Source of the DNA: JADHUC01 sp964617665 | GTDB taxonomy: Bacteria > Planctomycetota > Planctomycetia > Pirellulales > Pirellulaceae | NCBI GenBank assembly: GCA_964617665.1 | Contig: CAZUAH010000026.1 | Span: 1 to 52,313 of the forward strand | Reading direction: 5' to 3' | DNA length: 52,313 bases | Shown: positions 34,355 to 43,900 of the stretch, one piece after another | Numbering within the stretch: the first letter of the stretch is position 1 | Layout: every line of letters starts with the position of its first letter | Translations under genes and position numbers: made by a program | Notes under the pieces: model-generated | Seen by the model: only the letters and a program-made list of their open reading frames with translations | Told to the model about the DNA's origin: nothing | Databases searched by the model: none

Positions 34355-34413
34355 GCAGGACGGACTTCCAAGTCCGTCGACGGTACCGTGGCGGATCTGG
34401 GGATCCGTCCTGC
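34355..34413. repeat. Palindromic repeat, family C, composite copy
   Basis: Two inverted copies of a small palindrome: GCAGGACGGACTTCC... at the left and ...GGGATCCGTCCTGC at the right, so the outer ends (GCAGGACGGA / TCCGTCCTGC) pair. The left copy is itself palindromic (GACGGACTTCCAAGTCCGTC, 34359-34378). Simple versions occur inside the kinase gene at 48264 and 49019. Confidence 0.8.
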
Positions 34414-34693
34414 CTAGCCTGCCTGTGGACAGCCGCAAAAGGCGCACGGCCATTGGGCTGCGTGTCGTATTGCCTTACATCGGATAAGACCCGGTTGATG
34501 TGGTAGCTCACTCCCCAAGGGGCGAACGAAAAGCCCTCCCCCAGTGCCTTATCTTCTGGTTGCTTCGCGAGCGACGGTCGTACCGACCTTCCGATTCGCA
34601 CGACAATCGACGTACGGAAGCAGTCGTATGTTCTGTGGCCGCTGGGATGTGACGTAACGCATGTGCGGATTGTAGCAAGGCGGGGTGTTCTTC

Positions 34694-34781
34694 GTTTAAC
34701 CCGAAGCCGGAGGCGATGGTGGGCGCCACGTGTAGACAGTCCATCCTGCTCCACGCCGTCGCCTCCGGCTTCGAGTTAAAC
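34694..34781. repeat. Palindromic repeat, family B, copy 2
   Basis: Left arm GTTTAACCCGAAGCCGGAGG (from 34694) and right arm CCTCCGGCTTCGAGTTAAAC (ending 34781), imperfectly complementary. It lies between the divergent export operon and the giant gene. The same core as at 30027-30108. Confidence 0.88.
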
Positions 34782-34958
34782 GATCTAACATCAGGCTAAA
34801 CGCGCCCGACTCTGCAGCCCATCCGACATTTCGCCTGTCGTCACGCCAGTTTCCTGGCTAATCCAGCCATGCGTCCGTCTACCACAAATGTGGACCTATG
34901 CTTTGGAAGCCGTTTTGCGCGCGGTATGCGCCAAGCAGAACTGCAACCCGAGATACAA

Positions 34959-37900
34959 ATGCTGCACGAAATCGCCATAAGAACGCGACTTTTCCTGGAC
35001 GACGCGGTCCGCGCCCTCCGTTCGTGCTTACCTTCCGCGCATGGGGACCGGCCGTCTGGAAAGCAGATCGAACTGGCGGATCTGGAAGACCGAGTGTACT
35101 TCGATGCCGTGCCGCTGGCCGCAATGGCGGCCGAAGTGGTACAAGCCGCACAATTGGACGAAACCGCCGGCAAGTCTTCTGATGCCACGGACGCCGCCAC
35201 GGAATCTACCGATGCCGCCACAGAGATTGAAGTCCACCACATTCCCACCGACGTAGGTCAGGCTCCGCCTGACGAAATGTGCGTCGATGCACTCGCAATC
35301 GAGCACCGTCAGGCACAGCCTGACCTACAGACTCTCTCTCAGGGAGAGGGCCGGGGTGAGGGCTATTTCCTCGCTTCAGCTTCTCATCCTGGCTTTCTCC
35401 CTGAGGGAGACGTGACAGTCGACAACTACGAACAGTCAGTGGACGACCGGGAGGGCGAGGCTCCCGCCGAGCCGCCATCCGTTCCGCAGTTCAACGGCTC
35501 AGCAGGAGCTTCGCCCTCCCAAACCTCTGACCAGGCGAATACGAGGCACGAGCTGGTATTCGTCGATCCAGGCGTTGCGGATTACGAGAAGTTAATCGAC
35601 GGTCTTGCATCCGACAATCCGAATCGTCACATCGACGTGGTCGTCTTGGACACGCGGTACGACGGCATCCAGCAAATCACTGCGGCACTGGCAGACCACA
35701 TCGCCCTGGACGCCGTGCATTTTGTCACTCACGGTACTGACGGAGCCGTCAAACTAGGCGACACATGGCTTGATATCGACAACATGGACGCGTACGCCGG
35801 CCAGATTGCCCAATGGAATCTGTCGCTGAAGGCCGACGCCGACCTGTTGTTCTATGGATGTGACTTGGCTGGCAACGCCGATGGTGAAGCATTGGTCGAA
35901 GCGATCGGCACGTTGACCGGCGCGGATGTGGCGGCGAGTACCGATGATACGGGGCACGCGTTCTTTGGTGGCGATTGGGACCTGGAATACTCGACGGGGA
36001 TGATTGAATCCGACTTGGCCTTCAGCATCGACGTTCAACAGAACTGGGACGGGCTGCTGGCGGTGATCAACGTCAGCCAGATGGCCGATGTGGTGAATGC
36101 CGCGGATCTCACCACCGTGGCAGCGCTGATCGGGGACGATGGCGGTGACGGAATCTCCCTCCGCGAGGCCATCTTGGCCACGAATGCGGATGCGGGGACC
36201 GACGAGATTTTCCTGCCGGCCGGAACCTACACGTTGTCCATCAACGGAACGGGCGAGGACTCGGCTGCCACTGGCGATCTGGACATTCTCGGCGATCTCT
36301 CGATCATCGGCGACGGTGCGGCGGCGACGATCGTCGATGCGACCGGTCTGGGCGACCGGATCTTTCACGCTCATGCCGGCACCATCACGATCAGCGGAGT
36401 CTCGTTGCAAAACGCCACGACCAACTACGGTGGCGGATTGGATATCTCGCCGGGCGCCGACGTGACGGTGAACGAGTCCGTATTCAGTGGACATTCTGCA
36501 TCCGCGGACGGTGGCGCGATCAACAATGCAGGCACGTTGTCCCTGAACGACGTACGGATTACCGGCAACTCGGCGGCCATGGGCGGCGGGCTGTTCAACC
36601 AGGGAGCGGCCACACTCGACCGAGTGACCATCGACGGCAACTCCGCGACGGGCCATGGTGGCGGCATCAACACCTCGCTGGCCGGCAGTACCCTTTCGTT
36701 GACGAATGTCACGCTCAGCGGAAACACGGCGAATGGCCTCGGCGGCGCCGTTTACGCCACCGACCACGCGCTCACCATCACCAACGCAACGATCTACGAC
36801 AATACGTCGTTGGGCGGCTCGGGTGGCATCCATATATTCGCGGGCGGCAGTGCCTCGCTGAAAAACACCATCCTCGCATCCAACACGGGCACGTCCGGCC
36901 CGGACGATAACACAAGCGATCCCGTCACCTCGCTGGGCGGCAACATCGACAGCGGCACGACCGCCGGACTCGGGCAGCCGACCGATCAGTCAATGACCGA
37001 CCCGGGCCTGAACGCGACTCTCGCCGACAACGGCGGGTTGACGCCAACCCATGCACTGCTTGCCGGCAGCGAGGCCATCAACAAGGGCGTGGTTGCGGGA
37101 GCCCCGGAGGTGGATCAGCGCGGTATGATCCGTGGCACGACTCCCGACGTGGGTGCGTACGAAGCGGCCGGGTCCGCTCTTTGGCTGTCCACAATTGGCA
37201 ACGTCAGCTCCAGCGGTGCGCCGGGGCTGGACTCGTGGGAGAACGGAGAAGTGATCGAGTTGGCGGACCCCAACCTGCAGTTTGCTCCGGGGACGACAGA
37301 CGGCACATTTGCGTCTGCCCTCAACCTGGAAGCACTTGCCGGCACGGACCTGGACGTCGATAGCCTGCACTATGTGACGCTCAACATCACGCTCGGCACA
37401 ACTCACACCATTGACCTTCAGCCCGGCGACTTGCTGTTCTCGACAAACGGTCCCGAAACCATCGACTCGCTGCCCGTTGACAGGGATGATATCATGCTGT
37501 TTCGGCCCGATTCGGCGGGTGATTACAGCAGTGGGACCTTTTCATATGTGTTGGACGGACCGATCGGTGGTGTGGACCTGAAGTCCTTCTCACTCATCGA
37601 GCAGGACACGTCCTTTGGAGAAACCACGCTCACCGCCGGTGACTTCCTCTTCAGCCAGGAAGTCGGCAGCGGCAGCGATGTCTACGTCTTCCACACCATT
37701 GACGTTGGCGAAGGCAGTAAGACCGATGGCACGGTGGAGTTTTTGGTCAACGGCAATGACGTCGGCATCACAGCAGCGATCAGCGGTCTGGAATTAATCG
37801 AAACGAACACGGGCTTGGGCGACGAGACACTTGCGGCCGGTGAGTTGCTGGTGTCGTTGGATGCCCTGGACGGTGGAATCGGGACGAGCGGAATCACGGC

Positions 37901-40900
37901 CGATCAGCAGGACATCTTCCGTCTGCAGGTCTCAAAGACGAACTTGGCTGTCGGCCCAGCCGTGGCGGATGCCGCTTCATGGCTGGATGGACCGTCGCTG
38001 AATCTGGATACCGACCTAGAAGACCTTGACGCGTTAAGCCTGGCCGTCCCGCCCTCGACGAACACCGCGCCCACGGCACACGCCGGCGCCCCCTGCATCA
38101 TCAACGAAGGCGAAGACCTGAACCTGGACGGCAGCGGTTCGAGCGATCCGGACGGCGATCCGCTCACCTTCGAGTGGGACCTGAATTACGATGGGGGCAT
38201 GTTCGACGTGGACGTTGTCGGCGAGACTCCGACCGCAGATTGGGCCGCGTTGCAGGCGGCCGGGGTGGACGACGACGGGTCCTTCACGGTCGCCTTGCGC
38301 GTCACTGACGGCCAGGGCGGACTGCACATTGCGACAGCGTCCTTGACCGTCAACAACCTGCCGCCCACGGCCGCCGACGACTCCGGCCCCGGATTCACGA
38401 CCGGCGAAGACGGCGCTTTCACCACCGGCAACGTGTTGGCCAACGACACCGACCCGAACCCGCTCGATACGCTGTCGGTGTCCGGTATCGACACGACGCT
38501 CACGCAAGGCACGGTCGTCGACAACGGCGACGGCACGTTCGACTACGACCCGAACGGACAGTTTGATTCGCTCAACACGGGCGAGCAGGCGTTCGATACC
38601 TTTACCTACACGCTCCAAGACGACGATGGCGGGACGAACGTCGCCACAGTGACCGTGACGATCAACGGCGCCAACGATGCCCCCATACTCGACGACTCCG
38701 GCAGCACTTCGCTGGCTGCGATCAACGAGAATGACATCAATAACACTGGCGACTTGGTGTCGGACATTATCGCCCGCGGCGCCGGCGGCGATCCGATCAC
38801 GGACGACGACGCGGGGGCGGTCGAAGGCATCGCGGTCACCAGCGTAGACGACGCCAACGGAACGTGGGAATACTCGACCAACGGCGGTGGGTTATGGACG
38901 CCGTTCGGCGCGGTGTCGGACACGTCCGCCGTCGTGCTGGGCGATTCGGCCAATGACCGAATTCGTTTTGTTCCGGATACGAACTATAACGGCACGGCTT
39001 TCCTCGTATTTCGCGCCTGGGACAGGACTGATGGGAACCCAAACGGGACCACGGGCATCGATGTGTCGGCCAGCGGGGGCAGTTCACCCTTCAGCGTCAC
39101 GACGGAAACCGTCACGATAACGGTAACCCCTATAGAAATCGTGCTGCATTTCGCCACGGTCAGCGATGTCACCGGCAGTGGCGTACCCGGCTTGGACGCG
39201 TGGTCGTCCAGCGAGTCGCTCGCCCTGGGAGATCCGAACATTGCCTTCGAGCCCGGTACGACTGACGGTACGCTTTCTTCGCTGTTTGATCTGGATACCT
39301 ATGCCAGTGGCCCGGTCAGCATCGAGGCGGTACACGTGGTCAGCGCGAATACTACGGTAGGTGGTGGCGGTAACACCGTCGATTTGCTGGCGGGCGACGT
39401 TCTGTTTGCCGTCAAAGAGGAAGGCGTGACCTTCACCGGCGGCGTGTTGACATCGAAGAAGGACGTGATTCGGTTCCGACCGAGCGACGAGTCGTTCGAG
39501 ATCGTGTTGGACGAAGTGATCAACCCGGCGGTCGGTGCAATCACGCTGGTCGAGACGAACACGACAGTTGGCGACGTGGTGCTGACGCAAGGCTCGTTCC
39601 TGCTGAATGCGGTCAACACGAACGATATCTTGTACCTGACGCCTGCCGGAGCTGGCGAAGGTGTGGCTCCAGGTGTGCCCGTCCTTCTGATTGCCGGTTC
39701 GGATGTCGGAATGGGTGGCGGATCGATCGACATCGGTGGCATCGACGTGATCGAAGACGACATCAACCCGGGCGGCACCACGCTTCTGGCTGGCCATTTG
39801 CTAGTATCGCTGGACGAAAACGATTCCGACGTGGGCGACAACCATATCGGTGTGTCGTCCGATGACGTTTTCTACTTGGACGTAACCACCACCAATCTAG
39901 GCTCTGGTTCGAGTGCCGCCACGGCCACTCCGTTTATCGAAGGCGCCGACATCAACCTGGAAACGTCGGCCGAGAACGCCACCGCGTTCTCATTTTCGAT
40001 CGAATTCGGTGTTCAGACCGTGGATCCGACCATCGGCCTGCCGGGCGGGCCGCTGAATTGCATCGAGGGCGATCCCGCGACGATCATCGATCCCGCGGCG
40101 ACCTTGGTGGACCCCGATACGCCGGATTTTGCTGGCGGGCAATTGCGAGTTGACTTTGCCGTTGCTGGCACGGCCGACGACCGGCTGGCGATTCGCCATG
40201 AAGGAACGGGACCGGGCCAAATTGGAGTTTCGGGCAACACCGTCAGTTATGGCGGTACGGGCATCGGCACATTCACAGGCGGCATTGGCGGTGGATCGCC
40301 GCTGGTGATCACATTCAACTCCAATGCCGATGCTACCGCCGTCCAAGCGGTGATGAGAAATGTCGTTTTCGAAAACGTCTCGGGCAATCCGTCCGTGGTC
40401 CCACGCATCGTGCGTTTTGCGCTGACCGATGGTGATGGCGGGGCGAGCAATGTCGAGACGGAGACAATCAATGTCACGACGGTCAACGACGACCCCGCGA
40501 TCACGAGCGATGGTGGCGGAGCGACGGCCGCCGTGAATGTCGCCGAGAACGCGACGACCGTCACCACGGTCACGGCGACCGACCCGGAAGCCCCGCCGCA
40601 GACACTGACGTACTCGATCGTTGGCGGAGCGGATTCGACGAAGTTCTCCATCAACGGTTCAACGGGCGATTTGACGTTTGTTTCGCCTCCGGACTACGAA
40701 TCGCCGACTGATGCGGGAACGGACAATACCTACAGCGTGACAATGCAGGTCAGCGATGGCGCGGGCGGGATCGATGCGCAAGATGTCTCTGTGACGGTGA
40801 CCGATGTCAATGAGACCCCGAGCGCCAATCCGGGCGGCCCTTACGTGATGAACGAAGGCGATTTGGTGAATCTTGTGGGCAGCGGTTCGAGCGACCCTGA

Positions 40901-43900
40901 AGGCGATACTCTGGCCTACGAGTGGGATCTGGACTACGACGGTATCACCTTCGACGTGGACGTTGTGGGTGAAACGCCGACGGCGGACTGGGCGACCTTA
41001 CAGGCAGCCGGTGTCGATGACGACGGGGCGTTCATGGTTGCTGTGCGAGTGGACGACGGCCAAGGCAATAACGACATTGCGCAGATTCCGTTGACGGTCA
41101 ACAACACCGCGCCGACGCTCACCACCACGGGAGCGGCCACGGTCAATGAAGATGATCCGTATACGCTGAACCTCAGTGCCAGCGACCCGGGCGACGACAC
41201 CATCACCGGCTGGATCATCAACTGGGGCGACGGCACGATCGAGGCGATCGCCGGCAACCCGGCGTCGGTCAATCACACCTACAACGCCGGCGGGTTCACC
41301 TTCAACATTCTGGCTTCCGCCACCGACGAAGACGGGATGTTCCTCCAGAACGAGCTGCTGGTCGCAAGCAGCAAGACCGATAGCATGATGAAGTACGGCA
41401 CGGACGGCGGATTCCTACTAGAGTTTGCGAAACCCGGCGGATCGGACTATCCGGTCGACCCGATCATCGGTCCGGATGGCAACCTCTACCTCAGCGGGTG
41501 GAATTCGGACGACGTCCTCCGCTACAACCCAACGACGGGTGCGTTCATTGACGAGTTCGTGGTGGCGGGCAGCGGCGGTCTGGACAGTGCGGCTGGTCTG
41601 GCATTCGGCCCCGACGGCCACCTGTACGTCGCCAGTCGGTTGACCAGTGAAGTGCTGCGTTTCGATGGCTCAACGGGCGCCTTCATCGATGTGTTCGCCG
41701 ACCTCAGCCCCATTGCTGGCGGTGTCGAGGAGCCAGAGGGGCTGACTTTCGGCCCCGACGGCGATCTATATGTCTCGGACTACAAACTCAGCGCGGTCTA
41801 CAAGTTGGATGGAAATACGGGCGAATTCGACTCCGTGTTCGTGTCAGCCGGAAGCGGCGGCCTCAACAGGGCCGAGGACCTTGTCTTTGGACCGGACAGC
41901 AATCTGTACGTCGCGAGCGATGACGGAGACAACGTCCTGTGTTACAACGGAACGACCGGGGCGTTCATCGACACGTTCGTCGCTGCCGGCAGCGGCGGCC
42001 TGAAGGACACGCAGGGCCTGAGCTTCGGCCCCGACGGCAACCTCTACGTCGGAAGCTGGGGAACGGACAGTGTCCTGCGGTACGACGGAACGACCGGGGC
42101 CTTCATCGACGCATACGTCAACGCGGGCAGCGGTGGTTTGGATGAAACCTGCTACTTCGACTTCATCCCCGGGCAGCAGGTCTACGTGACCCCAGTCAAC
42201 GACGCTCCGGTGAACTCCGTACCCGGCCCCCAGACTACTAACGAAGACACACCATTGGTGTTCAACGCGGGTGGCGGCAATCTGATCTCGATCAGCGACG
42301 TCGATGCGGGCACCGTCGAGGTCACCCTGGCCGGGACCAACGGGCGGATCACGCTGAGCGGCACAGCCGGCCTGAGTTTCAGCGCGGGGGATGGCACGGC
42401 CGACGCCAGCATGACCTTCACGGGCACCATCGCCAAGATCAACGCGGCCCTGGACGGACTGACCGTCGATCCCGCGCCCGACTTCAGCGGAGCGGCCAGC
42501 CTGCAGATCATCACCGACGATCAGGGCAACACCGGCTCGGGGGGCTCGCTCACGGACGACGACACGATCGCCATCACGGTCAGCCCGGTGAACGATCCGC
42601 CCGTGGAGGCGGGGATCGAAGGCGCGGCGCTCGATTACACTGAAAACGATCCGCGCACGGCCATCACCAGCACCATCACCGTCAGCGATGTGGATGACAC
42701 GAACATCGAGGGTGCGGTGGTCGAGATCACCGGCAATTACGCCAACGGTCAAGACGTGCTGGCCTTCGCCGACACGGGCACCATCACCGGAAGCTGGGAT
42801 GCGGTAACCGGCCGGCTGACCTTGACTGGCAGCGATACGCTGGCCAATTACGAGGCGGCTCTGCGCAGTGTGACTTACCAGAACACCAACGACGACCCGT
42901 CGACACTGACCCGCACGGTCAGCTTCACGGTGAACGACGGCGACGTGGGCAGCAACACCATCACCCGCGACATCAACGTGAGCGCGATCAACGATGCACC
43001 CGCACTGGATCTGGATGCGGACGATAGTTCGGGCCAAGCCGGTGCTGACTACGTGGCCACGTTTACCGAAGACGGCGGGCCCGTGTTCATCACGGACCCG
43101 GACTCGTCACTGGCGGACGTGGACGATACGGCACTGCAGTCGCTGACCGTGACCATCACCAACCTGATGGACGTGGCCACCGAGAGCCTGTCGGCGGTGA
43201 CCGGGGGCACCAGTATTTCGGCCAGCTATAACAGCGTCACCGGCGTGTTGAGCCTCACCGGTGTCGATACCGTAGCCAACTACCAGCAGGTGCTGCGCAC
43301 GATCACCTACGACAACACCGCCCAAGATCCGGACGCCACCGCCCGCATCATCACGTTCGTGGCCAACGACGGAACGGACGACAGCAACGTGGGCACGACG
43401 ACGCTGTCCGTCGTGCCGCAGAACGACGCGCCCGTCGTGGACAATCAGTCGTTCGGTATCGCCGAAAACAGCCCCAATGGCACGAGCGTGGGTACAATCG
43501 CGATCAGCGACATTGATTCGGGCGACTCGCATACCTTCACCGTGCTGGGCGGGACGGGTGCGACCACGTTCAACGTGAACGCCGCAACCGGGGAAATCAC
43601 TGTCGCCGACAGCAGCCAACTGGACTACGAGACCACAACCAGTTTCACGCTGGACATCCAAGTCACCGACAACGGAACGCCCAACCTATCGGACACGGCA
43701 ACGAACATCATCAACCTGACGGACGACAACACCGAGTTCAATGTCACTCCGGTCACCGACAGCGATGGGGCGGCGAACGAGGTATCCGAAATCGCGGCCA
43801 ATGGCACGCCAGTGGGCATTACGGCTCTGGCCACCGACGGCGATGCTACCGATTCGGTAACTTACAGCCTGGACGACGACGCGGGCGGGCGATTCCAGAT

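Larger units (their letters stand above)
34309..34958. other. Divergent intergenic region before the giant gene
   Basis: About 650 bases between the TolC-family gene (minus) and the giant gene (plus). It contains two palindromic elements: family C composite (34355-34413) and family B (34694-34781). Both promoters must lie here. No clear ribosome-binding site precedes any of the possible giant-gene ATGs (34869, 34926, 34959). Confidence 0.6.

Noticed and set aside
35253..35520. CRISPR array, suggested by clustered palindromes
   Set aside because: The repeats belong to different families, have no regular spacing and are read in frame as protein.
35754..36833. A 359-residue minus-strand reading frame
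   Set aside because: It is antisense to DUF4347 and the beta-helix part of the giant gene; no domain seen.
41844..43037. A 397-residue minus-strand reading frame
   Set aside because: It is antisense to the giant gene's repeats; long open antisense frames are expected there.
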